From an uncultured Alphaproteobacteria bacterium (GTDB taxonomy: Bacteria; Pseudomonadota; Alphaproteobacteria; RF32; CAG-239): a DNA stretch of 13,149 nucleotides. Where the stretch lies: contig CAKQRB010000056.1 of the NCBI GenBank assembly GCA_934271195.1, positions 1 through 13,149 on the forward strand, read 5' to 3'. Under the pieces are notes generated by a model. That model saw only the letters and a program-made list of their open reading frames with translations, had not been told where the DNA came from and did not search any database. The translations under genes and the position numbers were made by a program. Positions within the stretch are counted from its first letter, which is position 1; each line of letters begins with the position of its first letter. Shown in pieces: positions 6,446 through 13,149 of this stretch.

Positions 6446-6471
6446 CGCACCTATAATGCCGCTTTAGCACA

Positions 6472-7215
6472 TTAATTAATATAATATTCAATTGTAGAAA
6501 CAACCCTAACCTTTTTTTCAATTTGAGTCATTTCCTGAGCATTGGCAGTCTGCTCACGCGGTAAGATAGAAAAAACGCCTTGACTTGCCCGACGGATTTT
6601 TCCGACCTTGCTGTGAGAACTCTTGGCAAATTCCTCTGCCGCTGCCTGCGCATTTTTTGTGGCTTCTTCAAGCATTTGCGGCTTTATATCATTCAATTTT
6701 GTGAAGATATAAGAAACCGGCGATCCGTAAGACTGACTGTCAAAAACAACGCCTTTTGCCACCAGTTCTCCGGTTGCGTTAACGGCTTTCTTTACCAAAT
6801 CAACATTATTGGAACGAACCAAAACCGTTTGTGTCAGAATATAACGCGAAATCACATTCCGGTCACGATAAGGATTGGTCATCAAATCATTTGTATCAAT
6901 CCGGCCTTCTGAAACTTCTTCCGGTTTAAGCCCCTGCTTTTGCAAAAACTCATAAATCGTCTGATAACGGCTGCTCAATTCTTTCTGTGCAATCTGCAGA
7001 TTATCGCTGGTAACCGTAAACTTAATCTCCCAAACCGCCAAATCAGCGGTCACGTCCATTTCGGCCAGACCTTTAACCGTTACAATATTCATGTCAGTCT
7101 TGGATTTATAGTAATAATACCCTGGGAAAAAGCCGCCAAGCATCAACCCGAAACCAATAACCAGTGCCGGCATCAACTTGCACGCCTTGCCACAACTCTC
7201 ACCGCTGCATTTCAT
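6472..7215 (-). CDS. SIMPL-domain (DUF541) membrane-anchored protein
   Basis: A 247-residue protein with one N-terminal membrane segment (about 14-36) and a C-terminal SIMPL/DUF541-type domain (about 43-246), recognised from its VTVKGLAEMDVTAD start, the IDTNDL region and the ending VSTIEYYI. SIMPL proteins in Gram-negatives are periplasmic or membrane-attached; their biochemical role is poorly defined, with links to oxidative stress tolerance in some members. The short N-terminal tail carries three cysteines (Cys3, Cys8, Cys12) before the helix, unusual for a plain anchor. AGGAG lies six bases before the ATG. It follows ugd on the same strand after 48 bases without a clear terminator, so the two may be co-transcribed. 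Confidence 0.85.
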   Translation of the reverse strand: MKCSGESCGKACKLMPALVIGFGLMLGGFFPGYYYYKSKTDMNIVTVKGLAEMDVTADLAVWEIKFTVTSDNLQIAQKELSSRYQTIYEFLQKQGLKPEEVSEGRIDTNDLMTNPYRDRNVISRYILTQTVLVRSNNVDLVKKAVNATGELVAKGVVFDSQSYGSPVSYIFTKLNDIKPQMLEEATKNAQAAAEEFAKSSHSKVGKIRRASQGVFSILPREQTANAQEMTQIEKKVRVVSTIEYYIN

Positions 7216-7263
7216 ATTTCACTCCTTTTCAATAGGTTAACTACACAAATATAACGCCGGAAT

Positions 7264-8568
7264 TTAAGAATTCATCCCGATACAGGAATATTCAAACCCT
7301 GATTTTTTAACTTCTTCGGCCTGCAACATATTCCGCAAATCAACAATTTTATGAGCCTTCATCAAACCGCGAATTCTCTTCAAATCCAGATTTTTAAAAT
7401 CTTCCCATTCAGTCAAAATCACCATGATTTCCGCATTTTCACAAGCCTCATACGCATCTTTGGCATAAGTCACGCGTGCCCCGAGCAATTTCTCGGCATT
7501 AGCCATAGCCTTGGGATCAAAAACCGAAATATTGCTGCTGTGTTCAAGCATTTCCCTCAAAATGTCCATTGCCGGAGATTCGCGGCAATCATCAGTTCCG
7601 CCCTTAAAGGCCAGACCCAAAACGGCAATTTTACCTTGCGGATTATTCTTAATCTTGGCAATCACACGTTCCGCCATTTCTGTTTTGCGTTCATCATTCT
7701 TGGCAATTGTTGTTTCAATCAGATTCAGACGCACGCCATATTTGCGCCCCATCTGCGCCATAGCATTGGTGTCTTTTGGAAAACAGGAACCGCCGTAACC
7801 AGGACCGGCATTCAGAAACTTATTGCCGATTCGGGAATCCATTCCCATTCCTTTGGCAACTTCATGAATATCCGCACCGGATTTTTCACAAAAATCAGCC
7901 ATCTCGTTAATATAATGGATTTTCATGGCCAAAAAGGCGTTAGAAGCATATTTAATCGCTTCAGAAGACTTGCGTTTTACCCATAAAAACTCGGTTTTTC
8001 CTTCAAACGGGGCATAAAGCTTTTGCATAACCTCACAGGCTTTTTTGCTGTCTGAACCGACCACAATACGATCCGGATGAAAAAAGTCATGAATAGCAAA
8101 ACCTTCGCGCAAAAATTCCGGCAAAGAAATCACGTCCGCATCGGCCTGCGAATTGACCTTCCGGATAATAGCCTCAATCTCGTCACCCGTACCGACCGGA
8201 ACCGTTGACTTTGTTGCAACCACTGTATATCCGTCCAGATACTGGGCCAATTCTTCCGCCGCCGCATAAATATATTGCATATCCGCTTCTTTGGTCACCG
8301 GATGCGGCGGTGTTCCGACCGCCAGCAAAACAACATCAGCTCCGATAACGGCTTTTGCCATATTTGTTGTAAAAGTCAGTCTTCCGTTCTGAACATTTTT
8401 CTTAAATAATTCCTCCAGACCATCTTCATACAAAGTCAGCTCTCCGGCATTAAGAGCCGCGATTTTTTCTTCCATTTTATCGACACAGCAAACTTCATTT
8501 CCCAATTCAGCCAACCCGACGCCCGTTGGCAGTCCAACATAGCCAGTTCCGACAATTGCAACTTTCAT
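7264..8568 (-). CDS. ugd: UDP-glucose 6-dehydrogenase
   Basis: Oxidises UDP-glucose twice with NAD+ to UDP-glucuronate, a precursor for surface polysaccharides. The 434-residue protein has the N-terminal Rossmann motif GTGYVGLPTG (7-16), a central domain with EFLREG (151-156) and PDRIVVGSD (165-173), the catalytic motif GGSCFPKDTNA with nucleophile Cys262 and Asp266, and a C-terminal domain with LAFKGGTDDCRESP (319-332). The frame is open to 8652, but the start at 8568 is preferred: it begins directly with the strand leading into the NAD-binding loop and has GAGG eight bases upstream; the extra 28 residues cover the probable promoter. A GDP-mannose dehydrogenase paralogue is possible but less likely. 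It is divergent from an unnamed gene at 8730. Confidence 0.93.
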   Translation of the reverse strand: MKVAIVGTGYVGLPTGVGLAELGNEVCCVDKMEEKIAALNAGELTLYEDGLEELFKKNVQNGRLTFTTNMAKAVIGADVVLLAVGTPPHPVTKEADMQYIYAAAEELAQYLDGYTVVATKSTVPVGTGDEIEAIIRKVNSQADADVISLPEFLREGFAIHDFFHPDRIVVGSDSKKACEVMQKLYAPFEGKTEFLWVKRKSSEAIKYASNAFLAMKIHYINEMADFCEKSGADIHEVAKGMGMDSRIGNKFLNAGPGYGGSCFPKDTNAMAQMGRKYGVRLNLIETTIAKNDERKTEMAERVIAKIKNNPQGKIAVLGLAFKGGTDDCRESPAMDILREMLEHSSNISVFDPKAMANAEKLLGARVTYAKDAYEACENAEIMVILTEWEDFKNLDLKRIRGLMKAHKIVDLRNMLQAEEVKKSGFEYSCIGMNS

Positions 8569-8634
8569 AATACAAACCTCAATAAAAATTAGACTTGGTT
8601 CACTATATCCTTGGAACGGCGCTAAAGCAATTAT

Positions 8635-8662
8635 ATTATCCCAGATTTCCACTACTTGGCAA
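8635..8662 (-). promoter_or_regulatory. Possible sigma-70-type promoter of ugd
   Basis: On the minus strand TTGCCA (8662-8657) is followed after 16 bases by GATAAT (8640-8635), each close to consensus. A perfect TATAAT overlaps just downstream (8635-8630) but has no well-placed -35. Transcription would begin near 8628, giving a leader of about 60 bases before the ugd ATG. This supports the shorter ugd start, since the upstream ATG at 8652 would lie ahead of the transcript. Confidence 0.45.
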
Positions 8663-8729
8663 AAAAGCCCTTGATTTCAAAAAGATAATTTTATAGGCTA
8701 CATCAACCGGTAAATTTGTGGAGGATATA

Positions 8730-9428
8730 TTGGCAAAAGAACTACAGATTTTTCTGCTTTGGAACAATGCTCGCAAAGAAGAAAAACGCATATTGAATGA
8801 CATCAAACAAAAATATGAACTGCTGCGGATTTTTGAAATCAGCTGGCCTGAAAAATCTTTTCCAGACAATTTTACTCGTTTTTACAACAAAAACATGCGG
8901 GGCGGATACCGTAAAACATGGGAGTGCGGCCGTGGAAAATTTCTGCTGGTCGCCTGTTGGGACAATTCGCCCGTATACAAACTCAATCCCCGCCGCGGAT
9001 ATAAAATCAACGACAACGCCATTCGCAACAAAAACCGCTATCGTCAGTGGACGGGCGGCGGCTTTTTAGTACACGCCAGCGATAACCTCGCCGAAGTTGA
9101 TGAAAACCTCCTGCTGACGTTGGGACTCAACCGCCAAGAATTTGAAGAAAAATACACATCTCCCTGGGACGGCAGCATAATTGAAGTTGAAAAACCAATG
9201 CCCGGATACAAAAGCTGGAAACATATGGAAGAATTGTTTAACTTTGCTCATAAAATAAAAGAAATTCAAAAATTGCGATTGATCAACAACCGACTGGAAC
9301 TGCAATGCTCAGACAAACCCAAGGCCTGCCGTTTTCTTAACTTGCGCAAACCTCTGCTCTGTTTTGGCAAAAATTGTCATTATACAAAGATTGACGGTAA
9401 AAAGGTTAAAGTCATTTTTGAAAATTAG
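8730..9428 (+). CDS. Conserved-looking protein of unknown function
   Basis: I do not recognise this 232-residue protein with certainty. No signal peptide or membrane segment is visible, so it is probably cytoplasmic. The central part carries glycine- and aromatic-rich stretches that look like conserved motifs: WECGRGKFLLVACWD (64-78) and RQWTGGGFLVHASDN (105-119). The C-terminal part has four cysteines (193, 200, 211, 216) among basic residues. The pattern recalls uncharacterised proteins I associate with capsule or lipopolysaccharide loci, and divergence from ugd fits that, but this is memory and inference. Start: TTG at 8730 with GGAGG five bases upstream is preferred to GTG at 8718, which has no ribosome binding site. 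A weak promoter (TTGATT 8671, TATAGG 8692) lies upstream. The 3' end overlaps the next gene by four bases. Confidence 0.8.
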   Translation: MAKELQIFLLWNNARKEEKRILNDIKQKYELLRIFEISWPEKSFPDNFTRFYNKNMRGGYRKTWECGRGKFLLVACWDNSPVYKLNPRRGYKINDNAIRNKNRYRQWTGGGFLVHASDNLAEVDENLLLTLGLNRQEFEEKYTSPWDGSIIEVEKPMPGYKSWKHMEELFNFAHKIKEIQKLRLINNRLELQCSDKPKACRFLNLRKPLLCFGKNCHYTKIDGKKVKVIFEN

Positions 9429-9748
9429 TCTTTGTCATCATTTGCTTCGTCTTCATCACCGCTACCAAAAAATATTCCAAACAGCGGTTTGCGGTACATC
9501 CATAGATTAATGGCGCCCAAAACAACAGACATAGAACCGAACAGATAAAGCATATAATACCAGTTGAGCTCATTGGCATTCATCATCACATCTTGATTGT
9601 TCATCCGCAAAAAGCCGATTGCAGCGGCCGTGACCACAAAAGCAACAACAAAAGCCAGAGTCCAGATTTTTCTCTGAACATTTTTCTGCACAAAAAAAGA
9701 CATCAGAAAATACAAAAGAATAAAAGCCAAAAACAAATATAATTCCAT
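9425..9748 (-). CDS. Small three-helix membrane protein, unknown function
   Basis: A 107-residue protein with three predicted membrane helices (about 3-20, 29-47 and 64-84), a short basic loop between the first two (QKNVQRK) and a strongly acidic tail (GSGDEDEANDDKD). I do not recognise a family. A good ribosome binding site, GGGAGGA, lies seven bases before the ATG, which supports a real gene. It lies 72 bases after the TPR lipoprotein gene on the same strand with no clear terminator, so the two may share a transcript. Its stop codon overlaps that of the convergent gene at 8730-9428: the four bases TTAG carry TAG on plus and TAA on minus. Confidence 0.78.
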   Translation of the reverse strand: MELYLFLAFILLYFLMSFFVQKNVQRKIWTLAFVVAFVVTAAAIGFLRMNNQDVMMNANELNWYYMLYLFGSMSVVLGAINLWMYRKPLFGIFFGSGDEDEANDDKD

Positions 9749-9820
9749 AGCATCATCCTCCCAAGCTTAACGCTTTGGATATAAGATGCGAACCTTATTT
9801 TTCAAGCAGGAAAAGCTCTT

Positions 9821-11626
9821 TTATTCTTCAATCTGAGAAATTTTTTCTTCTATCAGCTTCTTGTTAAAATTCAGCGGTTTATGTGCAGGCAGACCATTCT
9901 CTATTTTTTTTCGAACTTCCGCCAGATTAACCTCTTTGGCATCATCTTTGCTGCTCAAAGTATGATTCCATTGAAAATAAGCCTCATTTTTGCGGTCGGA
10001 ATTCCAGTAAGCATCTCCCAGATGATTGCTGATAACAGCATTTGCCGGCTCCAATTCAGCAGCTTTTTCCAAATATTCGACAGCTTTGTCATACATTCCG
10101 AGCTGATAAAAAGCCCACCCCATACTGTCAATAATATGCCCATCGGTCGGTGCCTGCTGATAAGCATCGGCAATCATGCCAAAAGCCTCTTCCACATTTT
10201 TTCCCTGCAACAGCCAGCTGTATCCAAGATAATTCTGTATAAGATAATAATTCTGGCTCATATCCAAAGCCTTCAAAAAAGCTTTTTCGGCTTTGTTCCA
10301 CTGATTATCCTGTTCATAAGCAATTCCGAGCGCATAAAGCGGCACCCAGTGTTGTTCGCTGTTCTTGGGCATAGCCTTAACAGCCTTGCGGTAATACTCT
10401 ATTGCCTCGCCGTATTTACCGTTAAAACGCAGTGCATCGCCCAAATCCAGATAAAGGGCATAGGAATTATAACCGTCTAAAACCAGAGTCTTTAGCAAAA
10501 GTTCAGCCGAACGGTAATCATTCATAGAAACAAAATTTCCGGCTTTTTTGAGCTGTGCTGTATAATAAGCCACGGAAGACTTGTCAATCTCGCCATATAC
10601 TTCGTTGGCCTCTTCATACATATCCCTGTTTTCCAAAACGTCCGCCAAAAACAGCTTTGCAAAATCATACTTCGGATTCGCGTAAATTGCCATACTGACA
10701 ATCATATGAGCTAAGTCCAGACCGGTCGGATCCTGCCGTAGAAAATATGCAACGTTAAACAAAGCTTCCGACAAACCGATATTGGGCGAAGTCAGGATTT
10801 TTTCCGTTGTCCCCGGCTTAGATTCTATAATTTCAGTTTTGATATTTTTTAGCATATCTGCCAAAGCCATCTCATTGTGATAACGGGAAACCAGAGCCAC
10901 GGCTTTGTCTTTTTGATTTGTCCGCAAATAAAAATTGGTAATAATCTGCAAAGCCCGCAAAGACATCTCTCGGCTTTCCTGATTGATCACCATTTCATAA
11001 TAGGTCTGTGCTTTTTCATTGCGCCCCATATAATCATAAATCATACCGGAATGCAGCAGATACATTGCTCTGAGCCCAGGCTCGTTTTTCACTTTTTCCA
11101 ACTGTGCGATGGCATTTTTCAGATTTTTTTCTTCCGAGCCGTCACGTCCGACAAAATTCCAAGCAGACAGAAAAGGTACGATAAAACCTTCATAAATCTG
11201 TCCGTTCAAATGGCTCATATTCTTTTCAGCCTTGGCATAGCGGCCGTTTTTCATGTTGCTCACGGCCAAAATCATATAAATAAAGCTGTTTTTGTCGCCT
11301 TTTTTCAAAGAAGCCTCGGCATATTTGGCCGCCTCGTCAATTCTTCCTTTAGAAGTCAGCAACAGATAAACCTTGCCGACAAGCTCGGGATTATCGGGAT
11401 CGGCCTGCAAAGCCACCATATAAAAATCGGCAGCCTGACTAAAGTTTTTGCGCAGATGAGCTACCCGTCCGGCCACATAAGCTCCATAAGATTTGCCAAC
11501 ATTGTTTTTATTGTCAAACACAGAATAAGACTTCTCGCCGGACGTTTTGACATCCATCCGGTTGGAGCAGGAATTAAACAGCATTATCCCGCACAAAAAG
11601 ACAATACAATAAGCAAATTTTGACAT
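9821..11626 (-). CDS. TPR-repeat lipoprotein
   Basis: A 601-residue protein with a hydrophobic N-terminus (4-19) ending at Cys20 in LFNSC, a somewhat imperfect lipobox. If processed, Cys20 would be lipidated, and Ser at the next position favours the outer membrane. The rest is helical with tetratricopeptide repeats: clear units near 45-140 (with motifs such as NFSQAADFY and DPDNPE) and again in the last third (for example GKYGEAIEYYRKAVK, NKAEKAFLKAL, YDKAVEYLEKAAELEP). TPR arrays are scaffolds for protein contacts; partners cannot be read from sequence. Similar TPR proteins occur in other alphaproteobacteria, often near repair or metabolic genes. The ATG has AGGTGG seven bases upstream. It is divergent from the uracil-DNA glycosylase gene. 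Confidence 0.87.
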   Translation of the reverse strand: MSKFAYCIVFLCGIMLFNSCSNRMDVKTSGEKSYSVFDNKNNVGKSYGAYVAGRVAHLRKNFSQAADFYMVALQADPDNPELVGKVYLLLTSKGRIDEAAKYAEASLKKGDKNSFIYMILAVSNMKNGRYAKAEKNMSHLNGQIYEGFIVPFLSAWNFVGRDGSEEKNLKNAIAQLEKVKNEPGLRAMYLLHSGMIYDYMGRNEKAQTYYEMVINQESREMSLRALQIITNFYLRTNQKDKAVALVSRYHNEMALADMLKNIKTEIIESKPGTTEKILTSPNIGLSEALFNVAYFLRQDPTGLDLAHMIVSMAIYANPKYDFAKLFLADVLENRDMYEEANEVYGEIDKSSVAYYTAQLKKAGNFVSMNDYRSAELLLKTLVLDGYNSYALYLDLGDALRFNGKYGEAIEYYRKAVKAMPKNSEQHWVPLYALGIAYEQDNQWNKAEKAFLKALDMSQNYYLIQNYLGYSWLLQGKNVEEAFGMIADAYQQAPTDGHIIDSMGWAFYQLGMYDKAVEYLEKAAELEPANAVISNHLGDAYWNSDRKNEAYFQWNHTLSSKDDAKEVNLAEVRKKIENGLPAHKPLNFNKKLIEEKISQIEE

Positions 11627-11649
11627 ACAGCTACCACCTAATTTAACCC

Positions 11650-11697
11650 AGTCGATATAGTCGATATATTTTATATATAACTTTCCCAGATATACAA
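11650..11697 (-). promoter_or_regulatory. Possible TPR-gene promoter followed by a 9-bp tandem repeat
   Basis: On the minus strand TTGTAT (11697-11692) and TATAAA (11675-11670) are 16 bases apart, a plausible promoter for the TPR lipoprotein gene. Immediately downstream, at the expected start of transcription, AGTCGATAT is repeated twice in tandem (11650-11658 and 11659-11667). Two identical sites side by side over a start point could be an operator; this is inference. The rest of the 155-base divergent spacer (11668-11781) is very AT-rich, and I could not pick a clear promoter for the glycosylase gene. Confidence 0.35.
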
Positions 11698-11781
11698 TAC
11701 TAAATTAAAAATATAACACAAAATATGTGCAAATAAATGATTAAGATTGCAAAAAAATAAATTTCTATTAAGAATAAAGGC

Positions 11782-12585
11782 ATGGAAGAAAAATTAAACA
11801 TAAAATCGGCATTGGAATATTACGTCATGGCGGGGGTTGACGAAATCCTCGCGGATGAACCGTTCGGAGTCGGATTATCAGAAAAAAAGACCGTCATTAC
11901 AGAACCTGCTATTCGTAAAGCTCCCGTAATTCTGCCCTCGGCTCCGTCAGAAAGACAGGCCACGACAGAGTTAGCCCAGGCTACGCTAAGCGCCTGCCAG
12001 AACGCCCATGAAATTTGCGCCGCGGCTCAAACGCTGGATGAATTACGCGCCGCCGTAGAAAAATTTGACGGCTGTGCCTTGAAACTGACGGCCTCGCATA
12101 TGGTTTTCGGCGACGGCAATCCGCATGCGCGAGTCGTTCTGGTCGGCGAGGCTCCCGGAGCTGACGAGGATCGTATCGGACGTCCGTTTGTCGGCCGCAG
12201 CGGCTGTCTTCTGGACAAGATGATGGCAGCCATCGGCATGGACCGCTCAGCTTATTACATCACCAATGTTCTTCCTTGGCGCCCCCCCGGAAACCGGACG
12301 CCGACCAGTGCGGAAATTGCCGTCTGTCTGCCGTTTTTAAAACGTCAGATTGAACTGGTTAATCCTGAATATATATTAATTCTGGGCGGAAGCGCCGCCA
12401 ATGCCCTGCTGGACAATCAAGAACCGATATCGCGCCTGCGCGGTCACTGGCTTGAATACGAAAAATCCGACGGCGGCAAAATTCAGGTGCTGGCCAGCTT
12501 CCATCCGGCTTATCTGTTACGCAATGCGGCGCAAAAATCCCGCGCGTGGAGCGACTTGCTGCGCTTAAAGAAAACTATGCAATAG
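11782..12585 (+). CDS. Family-4-type uracil-DNA glycosylase
   Basis: Removes uracil from DNA, starting base excision repair after cytosine deamination or dUMP misincorporation. The 267-residue protein has the family motif GEAPGADED (122-130), followed by GRPFVGRSG (133-141), the PPGNRTPT loop (168-175) and the second active-site motif HPAYLLR (241-247). The N-terminal ~90 residues precede the core and resemble the extension of alphaproteobacterial members (ALEYYVMAGVDE). Canonical family-4 enzymes hold a 4Fe-4S cluster with four cysteines; here only Cys98 and Cys182 match, while the other two positions are Lys101 and Trp166. The enzyme may therefore lack the cluster, which seems to be a trait of its subgroup. 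The ATG has AAAGG unusually close (one base), but the N-terminal match supports it. Confidence 0.9.
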   Translation: MEEKLNIKSALEYYVMAGVDEILADEPFGVGLSEKKTVITEPAIRKAPVILPSAPSERQATTELAQATLSACQNAHEICAAAQTLDELRAAVEKFDGCALKLTASHMVFGDGNPHARVVLVGEAPGADEDRIGRPFVGRSGCLLDKMMAAIGMDRSAYYITNVLPWRPPGNRTPTSAEIAVCLPFLKRQIELVNPEYILILGGSAANALLDNQEPISRLRGHWLEYEKSDGGKIQVLASFHPAYLLRNAAQKSRAWSDLLRLKKTMQ

Positions 12586-12598
12586 TTTGAAAAATTTA

Positions 12599-12626
12599 TT
12601 GGCTAAAAAAATAATTCTATTATTAT
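12599..12626 (+). promoter_or_regulatory. Possible promoter of the secreted-protein gene
   Basis: TTGGCT (12599-12604) and TATTAT (12621-12626) are separated by 16 bases, four and five matches to consensus. The start of transcription would fall near 12633, about 30 bases before the ATG at 12663. No terminator is visible after the glycosylase stop at 12585, so read-through from that gene is also possible. Confidence 0.4.
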
Positions 12627-12662
12627 AAAGAAAATTGATATTAACGCTTTAAGGAATGAAAA

Positions 12663-13149
12663 ATGTTTGAATGCAAAAAAATTGTTTTGGTGTTAACCGG
12701 ATTGTTCTGCTTTGGAGCGGCAATGCCGGCTGCAGCAGAAACCGAAGAAGCCGTTTTGTTGAAAGTCCATAACGTCGTTCCGCTAAAAAACGGAACCAAC
12801 CAGACCGTCGGCTGCGAATTTAACACAACCATTTACAACCGCAGCAACGTCAATATCAATGACATTATCGTTGAATTAAAATGGCTTGACGAAACAACCA
12901 GAAACACAGCCGCCAACACCGACAAAAAAACGGCTTTCGGCAGCTATGTCGCACAGACGCCGGTTTCAGAAAACGCAATCATTTCAACCGTTGATGTTCC
13001 GTCATTACAAGCATTCCGCCAAAAAACAATCAAATCAAAAATCGACGGCACTAATTGCTTTTTGCTAATGAAAGATCCTGAAATTAACGTGAAAGGCTGC
13101 AAAATCCAAGAACGGAAAAACAACTTCTCCTGCTCCGGTATCTTCCGTT
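12663..13149 (+). CDS. Secreted or periplasmic protein with disulfide potential, 3' end outside the window
   Basis: The frame is open from the ATG to the window edge, giving 162 codons without a stop, so the gene is incomplete at its 3' end. AAGGA lies seven bases before the ATG. The first ~25 residues form a classic signal peptide: basic KK, a hydrophobic core IVLVLTGLFCFGAA, and a cleavage site after MPAAA. The mature part has a beta-rich, hydrophilic composition with many Asn and Thr, and four cysteines (51, 132, 146, 157) that could form two disulfide bonds in the periplasm. I do not recognise a family. Codon use resembles the neighbouring genes. Overlapping open frames on the other strand (12641-12832) and in another frame (12886-13068) are shadows of this gene. 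Confidence 0.85.
   Translation, partial: MFECKKIVLVLTGLFCFGAAMPAAAETEEAVLLKVHNVVPLKNGTNQTVGCEFNTTIYNRSNVNINDIIVELKWLDETTRNTAANTDKKTAFGSYVAQTPVSENAIISTVDVPSLQAFRQKTIKSKIDGTNCFLLMKDPEINVKGCKIQERKNNFSCSGIFR

Noticed and set aside
6360..6470. Possible structured RNA or tRNA-like gene
   Set aside because: The one stable stem is explained by termination of the SIMPL gene; no cloverleaf or known RNA pattern could be built.
8569..8652. A 28-residue N-terminal extension of ugd starting at 8652
   Set aside because: It covers a likely promoter, has no family similarity, and the internal ATG at 8568 has a ribosome binding site and begins at the normal family start.
8718..8729. GTG start at 8718 for the unnamed gene
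   Set aside because: No ribosome binding site precedes it; it overlaps GGAGG, which is well placed for TTG at 8730.
12641..12832. Minus-strand 63-residue open frame near the right edge
   Set aside because: Lies over the signal peptide region of the exported-protein gene and has no start signal.

Overview
This window looks like chromosomal DNA of an alphaproteobacterium with moderate GC. The strongest evidence is a clear CtrA cell-cycle regulator beside the flagellar export genes fliI and fliJ. An alphaproteobacterial-style family-4 uracil-DNA glycosylase next to a TPR lipoprotein gene also fits. AT-rich spacers and many tightly packed small intergenic regions are compatible with an uncultured host-associated clade, but that is inference. 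Most of the window is ordinary core genome. I found no phage, CRISPR, rRNA or tRNA, and no obvious defence system.

Layout from left to right. Positions 1-270 have no gene but hold three inverted-repeat structures, the largest a ~129 bp imperfect palindrome that touches the pgk stop codon. Positions 271-5146 are five minus-strand genes, in transcription order fliI, fliJ, sodB, gap, pgk: flagellar export ATPase and its stalk protein, iron-type superoxide dismutase, then two successive glycolytic enzymes. A strong-looking terminator lies between gap and pgk, almost touching the pgk ribosome binding site. Positions 5147-5340 form a divergent control region packed with TTAA half-sites, followed by ctrA on the plus strand (5341-6027) and its terminator.

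Positions 6028-6471 have no credible gene and contain a long pyrimidine-rich tract plus a probable terminator for the next gene. Positions 6472-8568 (minus) hold a UDP-glucose 6-dehydrogenase gene followed by a membrane-anchored SIMPL-domain protein. Positions 8730-9428 (plus) hold a protein I could not name, possibly linked to surface polysaccharide because it is divergent from ugd. It overlaps tail-to-tail by four bases with a small membrane protein gene (9425-9748, minus), which follows a 601-residue TPR lipoprotein gene (9821-11626, minus). Divergent from that is the uracil-DNA glycosylase gene (11782-12585). The window ends inside a secreted-protein gene (12663 to the edge) with a signal peptide and four mature cysteines.

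Functionally, the left half combines central glycolysis (gap, pgk), oxidative stress defence (sodB), flagellar secretion (fliIJ) and the master regulator that in relatives controls flagellar genes (ctrA). The right half is envelope-oriented (UDP-glucuronate supply, SIMPL protein, TPR lipoprotein, secreted protein) plus DNA repair. The points most worth following up are the palindrome after pgk, the gap-pgk terminator, the CtrA C-terminus without the Ala-Ala degron, the glycosylase lacking two expected iron-sulfur cysteines, and the unnamed protein at 8730-9428.
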